NCBI RefSeq assembly: GCF_002993285.1
Contig: NZ_CP027433.1
Coordinates: forward strand, 868,001-932,000
Source: Gordonia iterans
GTDB lineage: Bacteria; Actinomycetota; Actinomycetes; Mycobacteriales; Mycobacteriaceae
Length of the DNA stretch: 64,000 nucleotides
Direction: 5' to 3'
Each line of letters starts with the position of its first letter. Position 1 is the stretch's first letter. This document shows positions 53,614 to 62,851 of the stretch, in pieces. The notes beneath the pieces were generated by a model. The model had not been told where the DNA came from and did not search any database. It saw only the letters and a program-made list of their open reading frames with translations. A program made the translations under genes and the position numbers.

Positions 53614-53693
53614 GGCGGACCGCGGTGTCCTCCGGAACTGCTGCAAGCAGATCCGCTCCCCGCAGCGAGGGCCGCGCGGAGCCGCGGTCCGCC
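53614..53693. repeat. Inverted repeat with 12-bp perfect arms in the clpP-pair leader
   Basis: GGCGGACCGCGG (53614-53625) and CCGCGGTCCGCC (53682-53693) are perfect inverted arms. The 56-base interval contains the PopR-like box. The structure lies upstream of the first ClpP ATG. Confidence 0.7.
53637..53651. promoter_or_regulatory. PopR-type box upstream of the clpP pair
   Basis: ACTGCTGCAAGCAGA is an inverted repeat (CTGCT-GCA-AGCAG) that matches the box before the XRE regulator (TCTGCT-N3-AGCAGA) except for the first base. Streptomyces PopR binds TCTGCC-N3-GGCAGA before clpP3. Confidence 0.7.
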
Positions 53694-53707
53694 AGCACGA
53701 TGGGCAC

Positions 53708-54331
53708 ATGGATCACGACACACAGACACCGCATTTCGGCCGGCGAGAACGCGAGGCTCTGCAGAGCCGGCGAGTGCTCGTCCTGGACGGCCCCCTCGAC
53801 GACGACAACGGCACCCTCCTGATGACCCAGTTCCTGGGACTGGCCGCCGAGGATCCGGCGGCGGAGATCGCCCTCTGGATTCACTCGCCCGGCGGCTCGG
53901 TCCCGGCGATGCTGGCGATCCGGGACATCACCCGGCTGATTCCCTGTGACGTCTCGACGCTGGCGCTCGGGCTGGCCTGCAGCGCCGGACAGTTCCTGCT
54001 CTCTGCCGGGACACCCGGGAAACGCCGCGCGCTGCCCCATGCCCGCATCCTGATGCACCAGGGTTCGGCCGGAATCGGGGGAACGGCCGCCGACGTCGAG
54101 CTGCAGGCCGGCGACCTGCGGCACACCCGGGACACCGTACTCGGCCTGATCGCGCAGGACACCGGTCAGCCGATGGATCGGATCTTCGCCGACTCCCTGC
54201 GCGACCGCTGGTACACCGCCCGGGAGGCGGTCGAGTACGGATTCGTCGACGAGGTGGTGGACGATTTCGCCGTCATCGTGCCGCGGGGGTCGCGGACCGG
54301 TTTCGAGATGCCGTCCGGCGGCGGCCGATGA
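53708..54331 (+). CDS. ClpP-family serine protease, first subunit of an accessory pair
   Basis: A 207-residue ClpP. The catalytic Ser92 is in GLACSAGQFLLSAG, and His117 is in ARILMHQGS; an Asp follows in the LRDRWYTAREAVEYGFVDEV region. The IHSPGGSVPAMLAIRD segment is the substrate-binding strand. It starts MDHDTQTPHFGRREREALQS without a clear ribosome-binding site. The second clpP starts inside its stop codon (ATGA). Mycolate actinobacteria normally have clpP1P2 beside tig and clpX, which are not here, so this is an extra ClpP3P4-like pair. It lacks an adjacent ATPase; ClpC1 or ClpX could serve. Confidence 0.92.
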   Translation: MDHDTQTPHFGRREREALQSRRVLVLDGPLDDDNGTLLMTQFLGLAAEDPAAEIALWIHSPGGSVPAMLAIRDITRLIPCDVSTLALGLACSAGQFLLSAGTPGKRRALPHARILMHQGSAGIGGTAADVELQAGDLRHTRDTVLGLIAQDTGQPMDRIFADSLRDRWYTAREAVEYGFVDEVVDDFAVIVPRGSRTGFEMPSGGGR

Positions 54332-54918
54332 GCACGTACACGATTCCCCACGTGATCGAACGGACTCCCGGCGGCGAGCGTCATGTCGACGTCTATTCGC
54401 ACCTGCTCGCCGGCCGCATCGTGTATCTGGGAACCGCGATCGATTCCGGGGTGGCGAACGCGCTCGTCGCGCAACTGCTGTACCTGGAGTCCGATTCTCC
54501 CGACCGCGACATCGAGCTCTACATCAACTGCGAAGGAGGCGATCCCGCGGCGATGCTCGCCGTGTACGACACGATCCGCTACATTCGGGCGCCGGTCGCC
54601 ACCACCTGCGTCGGGCAGGCGGTGTCCGTCGGCGCGGTGCTGCTGGCCGCGGGCGCTCCGGGGAAGCGATCGGCGACGGCGCATTCGCGGGTCGTGCTCC
54701 ACCAGCCCGCGGCGGAGGGGTATCGGGGAGCGATTCCCGACCTGATCCTGCAGGCGGACGAACTGGTGCGGGTGCGCGGTGACATGGAGCAGATCCTGGC
54801 GCGCCACACGGGCCGATCGGAGCAGCAGTTGCGAGCCGACACCGATCACACCCGGGTGCTCACCGCCGCCGGCGCACGGGAGTACGGACTCATCGACCAG
54901 GTGGTCGACGAGCGGTGA
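54328..54918 (+). CDS. ClpP-family serine protease, second subunit of an accessory pair
   Basis: A 196-residue ClpP. Ser100 is in GQAVSVGAVLLAAG, His125 is in SRVVLHQPAAEGYRG, and an Asp is in ADTDHTRVLTAAGAREYGLI, so the triad appears complete. LYINCEGGDPAAMLAVYDTI is the substrate strand. It overlaps the first clpP by four bases and is about 35-40 percent alike by eye, so a hetero-tetradecamer like ClpP3P4 is likely. It ends 22 bases before the convergent XRE regulator. Confidence 0.92.
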   Translation: MSTYTIPHVIERTPGGERHVDVYSHLLAGRIVYLGTAIDSGVANALVAQLLYLESDSPDRDIELYINCEGGDPAAMLAVYDTIRYIRAPVATTCVGQAVSVGAVLLAAGAPGKRSATAHSRVVLHQPAAEGYRGAIPDLILQADELVRVRGDMEQILARHTGRSEQQLRADTDHTRVLTAAGAREYGLIDQVVDER

Positions 54919-54940
54919 CCGCCTGGCGGCGCCGGAATCG

Positions 54941-55243
54941 TCAGGCCGCCAGGGCGTACAGTCCTCGCACGGATGCCGAGGTCTGCGGCGTCGCCGGAAC
55001 CCGGAGCCGTAAGCCGACCTCGACGGCGACGTCGGCGACACTGCGGTCGAGCGCCCCGGCAACCGCTTCAAGCATCTCGCTCGACGGATCCTTGAGGCCG
55101 CGTTCGATCTCCGACAGGTACTGGGGCGAGATGCCGGCCCGTCGCGCCGTGTCGGCCAGTCGCTCTCGGCGTTCGTGTCGAAGCGAGCGCAGGTGGTCGC
55201 CGAGTTCTTCGCGGAACAGGCGATTGGAGATCCTCGTCCTCAT
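54941..55243 (-). CDS. XRE-family regulator of ClgR/PopR type with C-terminal Ala-Leu-Ala-Ala
   Basis: A 100-residue Cro/C1-type regulator: LFREELGDHLRSLRHERRER, then LADTARRAGISPQYLSEIERGLKDPSSEML. The ISPQYLSEIERG...SSEML recognition segment is the one found in ClgR and PopR of actinobacteria. It ends ...YALAA, an ssrA-like tail; in Streptomyces the two terminal alanines of PopR mark it for degradation by ClpP. It lies tail-to-tail with the clpP pair. A perfect palindrome TCTGCT-N3-AGCAGA upstream of it recurs before clpP. It probably activates the pair and is removed by Clp protease, giving feedback; the circuit is inferred from Streptomyces. Confidence 0.85.
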   Translation of the reverse strand: MRTRISNRLFREELGDHLRSLRHERRERLADTARRAGISPQYLSEIERGLKDPSSEMLEAVAGALDRSVADVAVEVGLRLRVPATPQTSASVRGLYALAA

Positions 55244-55284
55244 GAAGGCAGCCTACGTCGCGCCGGCATGGGCGCCCGGCGTGT

Positions 55285-55299
55285 TCTGCTGTGAGCAGA
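55285..55299. promoter_or_regulatory. PopR-type box upstream of the XRE regulator
   Basis: TCTGCTGTGAGCAGA is a perfect palindrome (TCTGCT-GTG-AGCAGA), 42 bases upstream of the XRE start. The same box is upstream of the clpP pair, so autoregulation is likely. Confidence 0.72.
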
Positions 55300-55307
55300 C
55301 GGCTGTG

Positions 55308-55700
55308 CTACCAGTAGCCGTCGGGGTCGGCGGCGGGGGATTCGCGGGGGAGGATGCCCTCGGACACCCCGTGATCGATGGACGCCGACAGCCGCGGGCA
55401 GGTCGGCAGCATCGCGGGATTGCCGCCGCCGGCCCGGATCTCGGCGATCTCGACGCAGCGGGCCAGCGCGTCGTCGTTCCATTGGACGCTGGTGTGATGG
55501 GGGCTGGTCTTCTTGACGAGGACGCACGCATGACAGGCGCGGCATTCGAGCGGAGTCATGCCGCCGCGCAGATAGTGCCGCTTGTCCCGGGCCGTGGCCG
55601 CCGCGATCTCCGCGAGCCGCAGCGGATCGCCCGTGTAGTCCGGCGCCTTGGCCCAGGGCAGGTCGGGCCCGCTCGCGAACTCCCGGTGCCCGGTGGTCAT
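55308..55700 (-). CDS. Small Cys-rich protein linked to KshA (Rv3527 position)
   Basis: A 130-residue protein that begins inside the kshA stop (ATGA overlap). The central part has a cysteine-rich motif, C-x2-C-x2-C (PLECRACHACVLVKK), followed by SPHHTSVQWNDDALARCVEI and a later Cys (LPTCPRLSAS), which suggests a metal or iron-sulfur site. In M. tuberculosis the conserved hypothetical gene Rv3527 lies in the same place after kshA; I infer that this is its counterpart from position and size. The function is unknown. Co-translation with the Rieske oxygenase hints at an accessory or electron-transfer role. Confidence 0.75.
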   Translation of the reverse strand: MTTGHREFASGPDLPWAKAPDYTGDPLRLAEIAAATARDKRHYLRGGMTPLECRACHACVLVKKTSPHHTSVQWNDDALARCVEIAEIRAGGGNPAMLPTCPRLSASIDHGVSEGILPRESPAADPDGYW

Positions 55701-56887
55701 CGGACCGAACTGTCTTCCGGGGTGCTCCCGGCCGCGGCTTCGCGGGCCTGCGTGGCGTCCTTCTCCTGAGCCTGTCGCCGAAGGTTCTCCTGGATCTCCA
55801 CGTTCCAGTTCTCCAGTGCCTTGGCCGTGTCGATCTCGTACTCGAAGCGATCGGTCATCTCGTCGGTCACGTCGTCGGCGTCGACGTAGAACTGCTCGTA
55901 CCAGCGGCGCAGCTGGTAGACCGGGCCGTCCTCCTCGACCAGGAGCGGATTGTCGATGCGCGTCTTGTGCTTCCAGATCTCCACGTCCTGCAGAAAGCCC
56001 ACCTCGATCCCGGCGGTGATCTTCTCGGCCATCTTGTCGGCCTGCTCGGGCGAGAGACCCTGCGGGACCTTGGCCATGACGCCGAACATCAGCACGAAGG
56101 AGTTCGCGTCGATCGGGTAGTGGCAGTTGGTGAGGATGGTCTCCACGGCGTACTCGCCGTAGTACTGCACCATCGGATTCAGCATGTAGGACGGCCCGTA
56201 ATACGCGGCGATCGACTCCAGCCGGGTGTCGCCGTACGCGGCGGAGATGCCGACGTCCGGTCGGCCGTGGCTGTTCATGTACTGCGCCGCGGTCTGCCCT
56301 TCGAAGACGTTCTTGAAGTAGTCGGGCAGGGCGTAGTGGACGTAGAAGAAGTGCGCCATGTCGACGACGTTGTCGATGATCTCGCGGCAGTTGGAGCCGG
56401 TGATGACGAGTTTGTTCCAGGTCCAGGAGGTCCACTCGTCGGAGCCGTGCTCGGGCAGTTCCGGGATCACACAGTCCTCGGGGGGCGGATTGCCCTCGGG
56501 GTCGTTGTAGACGAACGCCTGGCCGTTGCGGATCATCGTGGGCCAGGTCCGGGTCTTGGCCAGCTTGGGGTTGCGCTTGGCGTACGGGACCTGCGCGCAC
56601 CGGCCCTTCCCGTTCCACTGCCAGCCGTGAAACGGGCAGGCGATGTTGTCGCCGCGGACCGTGCCGCGGCCCAGGTCGGCGCCCATGTGCCGGCAGAACG
56701 CATCCAGGGCCTTGATCTGACCGGTCGAGTCGGCCCACACCACGAGCTTGGTGCCGAAGATCTCGAGCGAGTGCGGCTTGCCGTCGGTGTACTCCTCGGC
56801 CAGGCCGATGCAATGCCAGCCGCGCGCGAATCTGGTCGGTGGCGTTCCGGTGTCGATCTCTCGCACGCCGCTTTCGGTGGTCGTCAT
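55697..56887 (-). CDS. kshA: 3-Ketosteroid 9-alpha-hydroxylase oxygenase KshA (Rieske type)
   Basis: A 396-residue Rieske oxygenase. The [2Fe-2S] ligands are Cys65-x-His67 and Cys84-x2-His87; the mononuclear iron site is in DNVVDMAHFFYVHYALP with His179 and His184. KshA, with reductase KshB (not in the window), hydroxylates C9 of 3-ketosteroids; together with KstD this breaks ring B. ATG at 56887 has GAGGAGGG upstream. It is divergent from hsaA with two KstR-type boxes between. Confidence 0.95.
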   Translation of the reverse strand: MTTTESGVREIDTGTPPTRFARGWHCIGLAEEYTDGKPHSLEIFGTKLVVWADSTGQIKALDAFCRHMGADLGRGTVRGDNIACPFHGWQWNGKGRCAQVPYAKRNPKLAKTRTWPTMIRNGQAFVYNDPEGNPPPEDCVIPELPEHGSDEWTSWTWNKLVITGSNCREIIDNVVDMAHFFYVHYALPDYFKNVFEGQTAAQYMNSHGRPDVGISAAYGDTRLESIAAYYGPSYMLNPMVQYYGEYAVETILTNCHYPIDANSFVLMFGVMAKVPQGLSPEQADKMAEKITAGIEVGFLQDVEIWKHKTRIDNPLLVEEDGPVYQLRRWYEQFYVDADDVTDEMTDRFEYEIDTAKALENWNVEIQENLRRQAQEKDATQAREAAAGSTPEDSSVR

Positions 56888-56930
56888 GGTCGCGAACCCT
56901 CCTCGATGACTAGGCCTGATGACTCAATAC

Positions 56931-56944
56931 TAGAACACGTTTCA
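56931..56944. promoter_or_regulatory. KstR box (perfect), kshA side
   Basis: TAGAACACGTTTCA fits all eight fixed positions and lies 43 bases upstream of the kshA ATG. With the next box it forms a tandem pair in the kshA/hsaA divergent promoter. Confidence 0.87.
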
Positions 56945-56952
56945 TCAAAAAC

Positions 56953-56966
56953 GAGAACGTGTTCTA
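56953..56966. promoter_or_regulatory. KstR box (7 of 8), hsaA side
   Basis: GAGAACGTGTTCTA differs only in the first base. It lies 53 bases upstream of the hsaA ATG and 22 bases from the perfect box, two helical turns. Confidence 0.75.
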
Positions 56967-57019
56967 ATATTGGGGAAGCGATCCCCACGAAAGGGAACGA
57001 CGAACAGATGGGAGAGGCC

Positions 57020-58204
57020 ATGGATGCCCCGCACAGTGACGCCGGCCGACAGGTCTTGGAGAGGATCAACGCCCTGCTGCCTGAACTGGCCCAGCGGGCT
57101 CAGGCGACCGAGGACGCCCGCCGCGTGCCCGACGAGGTGGCCGCGATGCTCGCCGAGACCGGCTTCTTCAAGCTGATGCAGCCCGCCCAGTGGGGCGGCT
57201 ATCAGGTGGACCCGGTCACCTTCTACGAGGCGGTCCGGCGGATCGCCTCGGCCTGCGGCTCCACCGGCTGGGTCGCCGGCATCATCGGCATCCACAACTG
57301 GCACCTGGCGCTGTTCGATCAGCAGGCGCAGGAGGACGTCTGGGGCGCGGACCCGTCGGTGCGCATCTCGTCGTCGTACGCCCCGATGGGCGCCGGCGAG
57401 GTGGTCGACGGCGGCTACATCGTGAACGGTTCGTGGGCGTGGTCGTCCGGCTGCGACATCGCGGACTGGGTAGTGGTGGGCGGCCCGGTGTTCAAGGACG
57501 GGAAGCCGGTCGACTTCGTGAGCTTCCTGATCCCGCGCGAGGACTACACGGTCCGCGACGTGTGGCACGTCGTCGGTCTCCGGGGCACCGGTTCCAACAC
57601 GATCGACGTCAAGGACGCCTTCGTGCCGCGCCACCGCATGCTGAGCTTCCGCACGATGAGCATGGGCGAGGCGCCGGGGCTGGACCGCAACACCGCGCCG
57701 GTCTACCGGATGCCGTGGGGCACGATTCACCCCAGCACCATTTCGACGCCGATCGTCGGCATGGCTTACGGCGCGTACGAGGCGCACGTGGAGCACCAGG
57801 GCAAGCGGGTGCGTGCGGCCTACGCGGGCGAGAAGTCGAAGGACGATCCGTTCGCCAAGGTGCGGATCGCCGAGGCGGCGAGCGACATCGACGCCGCATG
57901 GCGTCAGCTGTCGGGCAATCTGCAGGCCGAGTACGACCTGATCCTGGCGGGCGAAGAGGTGCCGATGGACCTTCGTCTGGCCGCCCGGCGTGATCAGGTC
58001 CGTGCGACCGGTCGGGCGATCTCCGCGATCGACCGGCTCTTCGAGAACTCCGGTGCGCACGCGCTGGAGGACGGCACGCCGATCCAGCGGTTCTGGCGGG
58101 ACGCGCACGCCGGTCGCGTGCACGCCGCCAACGATCCGGAACGGGCGTACGTGGCCTTCGGCAACGGCGAGTTCGGCTTGCCGCTCGGCGACACGATGGT
58201 GTGA
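57020..58204 (+). CDS. hsaA: 3-HSA monooxygenase oxygenase component HsaA
   Basis: A 394-residue flavin-dependent monooxygenase of the acyl-CoA dehydrogenase fold (group D). Conserved stretches include QWGGYQVDPVTFYEAVRRIA, GIHNWHLALFDQQAQEDVWG and FWRDAHAGRVHAANDPERAY, near identical from memory to mycobacterial HsaA. With FMN reductase HsaB it hydroxylates 3-HSA to the catechol 3,4-DHSA. ATG at 57020 gives exactly the mycobacterial length; ATG at 57008 is the alternative. It heads hsaA-hsaC-hsaB. hsaD, found between A and C in M. tuberculosis, is absent. Confidence 0.95.
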   Translation: MDAPHSDAGRQVLERINALLPELAQRAQATEDARRVPDEVAAMLAETGFFKLMQPAQWGGYQVDPVTFYEAVRRIASACGSTGWVAGIIGIHNWHLALFDQQAQEDVWGADPSVRISSSYAPMGAGEVVDGGYIVNGSWAWSSGCDIADWVVVGGPVFKDGKPVDFVSFLIPREDYTVRDVWHVVGLRGTGSNTIDVKDAFVPRHRMLSFRTMSMGEAPGLDRNTAPVYRMPWGTIHPSTISTPIVGMAYGAYEAHVEHQGKRVRAAYAGEKSKDDPFAKVRIAEAASDIDAAWRQLSGNLQAEYDLILAGEEVPMDLRLAARRDQVRATGRAISAIDRLFENSGAHALEDGTPIQRFWRDAHAGRVHAANDPERAYVAFGNGEFGLPLGDTMV

Positions 58205-59134
<930 letters not shown>

Positions 59135-59138
59135 CGTG

Positions 59139-59714
59139 ATGGCGCCGCTCTCGCCGTACGGCACGTCGGAGTTCGACTCGCGGCAGTTCCGCACCGCGAT
59201 GGGGCAGTTCTGCACCGGTGTCACCATCATCACCAGCGTCGATCCCGACGGCGCGCCGGTCGGCTTCGCGTGCCAGAGCTTCGCGGCGCTGTCGCTGGAT
59301 CCGTCGCTGGTGATCTTCTGCCCGATGAAGCAGTCGCGGACCTGGCCGCTGATCTCCGATCGCGGCGCCTTCTGCGTCAACGTCCTCGCGCATCGGCAGC
59401 AGGAGGTGAGCGCGCAGTTCGGTGCACCCGGCGGCGACAAGTTCGCCGGGGTCGACTGGGACGCGTCCCCGCTCGGCCTTCCGGTGATCCGCCACTGCCT
59501 GACCTGGGTCGAGTGCACCGTGGAGAACGTGCTCGACGGCGGCGACCACTTCATCGTCGTCGGCCGGGCGCAGACTCTCGGCGAGGTGCTCCAAGACAAG
59601 CCGTTGCTCTTCTACCGCGGCGGCTATCTCTCCACCGAGCACCCGCGCGTGACCCCCGCTCAGGAGCAGCTGAACGAGTTCCTCACCTGGACCGGAGGTG
59701 ACGAGTGGCTGTAG
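59139..59714 (+). CDS. hsaB: Flavin reductase HsaB of the 3-HSA monooxygenase
   Basis: A 191-residue flavin reductase-like protein: FRTAMGQFCTGVTIITSVDP, GFACQSFAALSLDPSLVIFC, GAFCVNVLAHRQQEVSAQFG, GGDHFIVVGRAQTL and the terminal DEWL. It uses NADH to reduce FMN for HsaA. ATG at 59139 follows the hsaC stop by four bases; GTG at 59136 is in frame too. The 3' end overlaps the next gene by 10 bases. Confidence 0.95.
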   Translation: MAPLSPYGTSEFDSRQFRTAMGQFCTGVTIITSVDPDGAPVGFACQSFAALSLDPSLVIFCPMKQSRTWPLISDRGAFCVNVLAHRQQEVSAQFGAPGGDKFAGVDWDASPLGLPVIRHCLTWVECTVENVLDGGDHFIVVGRAQTLGEVLQDKPLLFYRGGYLSTEHPRVTPAQEQLNEFLTWTGGDEWL

Positions 59715-60901
59715 ACCCGGTGTCGCAGGCCGACGTCACCGCACCGCTGCGGGCGGCCGTCGCCGAGGCCGAGAAGCTCATCGCCGCAGCGGATTTCGCC
59801 GAGACCGACACGGATCTGGCGGAGGGCTACGACTATCTCGCCGGGAGCATCGCCGCGGTGCTCCAGCAGGCCCGCACCCACGACAAGGTGCACCCGGTGC
59901 TGCACACGTCGACGGGGCCGTACACCAAGATGGGCCTGGACAATCCGGACACCCTGTACTACCACGCGGACGTGGTCCCCGAGGGCACGTACGTGGTGCG
60001 GGGGACGCGCGGCAGCACCGTCGACCTGAGCTTCCAGGTCCTGCGCGGGGACTACACCCCGAGCAAGGTGCCGGGCGGAGACGACGCCTTCGACGACCGC
60101 CGGATCCGCATCGGCGCCGACGGTGCGTTCGAGCTGACCTTCGGGCCGCCCCGCGACGAGCCCGGCGACGACTACTTCGTGCTCGGCGACGGCGCTTCGA
60201 TGCTCGCCGTGCGGGAGGTCTACGGTGACTGGAACGCCGAGCGGAAGGGCACGGTGACCGTCGAACGGATCGACACCGCCGGCGAGCCGGCGCGGGAGCT
60301 CGACGTCGCGCGCGTCGCGCGCCAGTACCGGACCGCGGCGAAGCTCCTGCTGTCCCGCATCCACACCTGGTTCAACTTCCCGAAATGGTTCTATCTGGGT
60401 GAGCCGGTCAACACGCTCACGCCGCCCCGACCGACCCCCGGCGGGCTGAGTACCCAGTTCTCGTCCGTCGGGCATTTCGACCTGGGTCCCGGCCAGGCGA
60501 TGGTGATCACGGTCCCGCGCTCGACCTGCCCCTACCAGGGCTTTCAGCTGGGGAGTCTCTGGTACATCTCCCTGGACTACGTCAACCACCAGACCAGTCT
60601 GAATTCGGTTCAGGCGCACTGTGATCCGGACGGAATGATCAGGATGGTCGTCGCCCACGAGAATCCCGGCGTCGTGAACTGGATCGAGACCACCGGTCGC
60701 CGCCGCGGCATCCTGCAGTTCCGCTGGCAGCGCACCGACGGACCGGTCGACGCGCAAGCCGGTCCGGTGTGCGAGGTGGTCGATCTCGACGACGTGCCGT
60801 CGCGCCTGCCGTTCTACACCGGCAACCGGATCGACGACGACGGGTGGGCGCGCAGGATCGCCGACCGGCGCCGCGGCTTCGCGGAGCGGATGCCCGGATG
60901 A
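59705..60901 (+). CDS. Conserved steroid-cluster protein of unknown function (Rv3531c type)
   Basis: A 398-residue protein without a clear enzyme motif. It has an N-terminal helical part (ADVTAPLRAAVAEAEKLIAA, GYDYLAGSIAAVLQQARTHD), then beta-rich segments (TYYHADVVPEGTYVV-like; GQAMVITVPRSTCPYQGFQL; WIETTGRRRGILQFRWQRTD). This layout resembles DUF1214-like proteins. It occupies the place of Rv3531c in the mycobacterial steroid cluster, followed by the same SDR and sulfotransferase-like genes. The start is GTG at 59705, overlapping hsaB. A role in steroid metabolism is inferred from context only. Confidence 0.82.
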   Translation: MAVDPVSQADVTAPLRAAVAEAEKLIAAADFAETDTDLAEGYDYLAGSIAAVLQQARTHDKVHPVLHTSTGPYTKMGLDNPDTLYYHADVVPEGTYVVRGTRGSTVDLSFQVLRGDYTPSKVPGGDDAFDDRRIRIGADGAFELTFGPPRDEPGDDYFVLGDGASMLAVREVYGDWNAERKGTVTVERIDTAGEPARELDVARVARQYRTAAKLLLSRIHTWFNFPKWFYLGEPVNTLTPPRPTPGGLSTQFSSVGHFDLGPGQAMVITVPRSTCPYQGFQLGSLWYISLDYVNHQTSLNSVQAHCDPDGMIRMVVAHENPGVVNWIETTGRRRGILQFRWQRTDGPVDAQAGPVCEVVDLDDVPSRLPFYTGNRIDDDGWARRIADRRRGFAERMPG

Positions 60902-61680
60902 GCGGACTGCTGGACGGCAAGGTGGTCGTGGTCTCCGGGGTGGGGCCGGGCCTGGGCCGAGCGCTCTGCCTGCAATCGGCCGCGCACGGTGCGAAACTGG
61001 TGCTCGCCGCCCGGACCGAGTCGCGGCTGAACGAGATCCGGGACGAGATCGTCGCGTCCGGCGGCACTGCGCTGGCGGTGCCGACCGACATCACCGACGA
61101 CGCTCAGGTCGACGAACTGGTGCGTGCGACGGTGGACGAGTACGGCGGCGCGGACGTCCTGATCAACAACGCATTCGCCACGCCGTCGATGAAACCGCTG
61201 GCACGCACCGACTTCGGTCAGATCGCCGCGAGTGTGGACCTCACTGTGCTGGGCACGTTGCGGGTGATCAAGGCCTTCACCGCGGCCCTCGAGGAGTCCC
61301 GGGGCTCGATCGTCAACATCAACTCGATGGTGATCCGGCACTCGGAGCCCCGCTACGGCAGCTACAAGCTCGCCAAGGCGGCACTGCTGGCGATGTCGCA
61401 GACTCTCGCCACCGAGCTCGGCGGAAAGGGAATCCGCGTCAACAGCGTCGCGCCCGGGTACATCTGGGACGATCAGCTCAAGTGGTACTTCGGCAAGATC
61501 GCCGAGAAGTACGGGATCTCGGCGGAGCAGGTGTACGAGCAGACCGCGGCCAAGAGTGACCTCGGGAGGCTCCCCGAGCCCGACGAGATCGCGCAAGCGG
61601 CGGTGTTCCTCGCCTCGGACCTGGCCAGCGCCGTCACCGGGCACACCCTCGACGTGAATTGCGGTGAATACCATGACTGA
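60898..61680 (+). CDS. Short-chain dehydrogenase/reductase (Rv3530c type)
   Basis: A 260-residue SDR. The cofactor motif is VVSGVGPGLGRALC near 10-23, NNA is near 90, the catalytic Ser is in NINSMVIRHS near 141, and YGSYKLAKAA contains Tyr-x3-Lys (about 155-159). The insertion WDDQLKWYFGKIAEKYGISA before the C-terminus is typical of one steroid/bile-acid-like group. It probably oxidises a hydroxysteroid; the substrate is unknown. It overlaps genes on both sides by 4-8 bases, so it is cotranscribed with hsaACB. Confidence 0.9.
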   Translation: MSGLLDGKVVVVSGVGPGLGRALCLQSAAHGAKLVLAARTESRLNEIRDEIVASGGTALAVPTDITDDAQVDELVRATVDEYGGADVLINNAFATPSMKPLARTDFGQIAASVDLTVLGTLRVIKAFTAALEESRGSIVNINSMVIRHSEPRYGSYKLAKAALLAMSQTLATELGGKGIRVNSVAPGYIWDDQLKWYFGKIAEKYGISAEQVYEQTAAKSDLGRLPEPDEIAQAAVFLASDLASAVTGHTLDVNCGEYHD

Positions 61681-62818
61681 CTCCGACTTCAACACAGCCG
61701 TCGGGACGGTGGACGACCTCCACGAATCGGCCACGCGCGCGACCGGGCTGACCGATTTCGGCACGGATCCGGCGTATCGCGAAGCACTGCAGGTGCTGCT
61801 CGACTCCTACCGGGACGAGGCCGGGCTCACGCCGCTCGGCTCCAAGATGTTCCGCTACTTCCTCAAAGGCGCGCTGGTGGCCCGGCTGCTGAGCGAGGTG
61901 GGGTGGCAGGCGAATCCGGGGTATGCGGAGGTCCCGATCACCCGGCCGGTGTTCGTCACCGGTCTGCCCCGCACCGGGACCACCGCGCTGCACCGACTGC
62001 TCTCGGCCGACCCCGAGCACCAGGGGCTTCAGACGTGGCTTGCCGAGTATCCGCACCCCCGGCCGCCGCGGGAGGCGTGGGCGAGCGATCCCGTGTTCCA
62101 GCAGATCGATGCCGGGCTGAGCCGGCATCACGTGGAGAACCCAGAGTTCATGGGGCTGCACTACATGGGCGCCGGCGAGGTCGAGGAGTGCTGGCAGCTC
62201 CTGCGGCAGGACATTATGTCGATCTCCTACGAGTCCCTGGCGCATGTGCCGTCGTACTCGGCCTGGCTCGCGCAGCAGGACTGGACGCCCGCCTACGCCA
62301 GACACAAGCGGAATCTGCAACTGATCGCGCTGAACGACCCGGCCAAGCGCTGGGTGCTGAAGAACCCGAGTCATCTCTTCGCGCTGGACGCGCTGATGTC
62401 CGTGTACCCGGATGCGCTGGTGGTGCAGACGCACCGCGCACCGGAGACCATCGTCGCGTCGATGTGCAGCCTGGCCGCGCACGCGACGGCGGGCTACTCC
62501 ACGGTCTTCACCGCGGAACGGATCGGAGCGACGCAGCTGGACCTGTGGTCGCGCGGCCTGCGGGAGTTCACCCGAGCGCGCCAGAAGTACGATCCCGCGC
62601 AGTTCGTCGACGTCGACTTCGACGAGCTGCGCGCCGACCCGCACGGCGTCGTCGAGAAGGTCTACGCGGCGCTGGGCACCGAGCCGACCGACGAGGCGCG
62701 CGCGGCGATGGACGCCCTGGACGCCGAGTCCCGTTCGGGGGATCGCCGCCCGCAGCACCGCTACTCGCTCGGCGACTACGGTCTCACCGTCGAGCAAGTC
62801 CGCTCCGCTTTCGCCTGA
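61673..62818 (+). CDS. Sulfotransferase-family protein (Rv3529c type)
   Basis: A 381-residue sulfotransferase-like protein. The PAPS 5'-phosphosulfate loop reads PVFVTGLPRTGTTALHRLLS near residues 88-107; WVLKNPSHLFALDALMSVYP near 226 and the 3'-phosphate region VVQTHRAPETIVASMCSLAA near 250 are the other family motifs. The steroid-cluster member Rv3529c has the same place. Whether it moves sulfate in steroid breakdown is not known. ATG at 61673 is preferred; GTG at 61664 is in frame. It ends the rightward operon. Confidence 0.87.
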   Translation: MTDSDFNTAVGTVDDLHESATRATGLTDFGTDPAYREALQVLLDSYRDEAGLTPLGSKMFRYFLKGALVARLLSEVGWQANPGYAEVPITRPVFVTGLPRTGTTALHRLLSADPEHQGLQTWLAEYPHPRPPREAWASDPVFQQIDAGLSRHHVENPEFMGLHYMGAGEVEECWQLLRQDIMSISYESLAHVPSYSAWLAQQDWTPAYARHKRNLQLIALNDPAKRWVLKNPSHLFALDALMSVYPDALVVQTHRAPETIVASMCSLAAHATAGYSTVFTAERIGATQLDLWSRGLREFTRARQKYDPAQFVDVDFDELRADPHGVVEKVYAALGTEPTDEARAAMDALDAESRSGDRRPQHRYSLGDYGLTVEQVRSAFA

Positions 62819-62851
62819 CCCGATACGGCGAATCGGCCGGGAGCGACGGCG

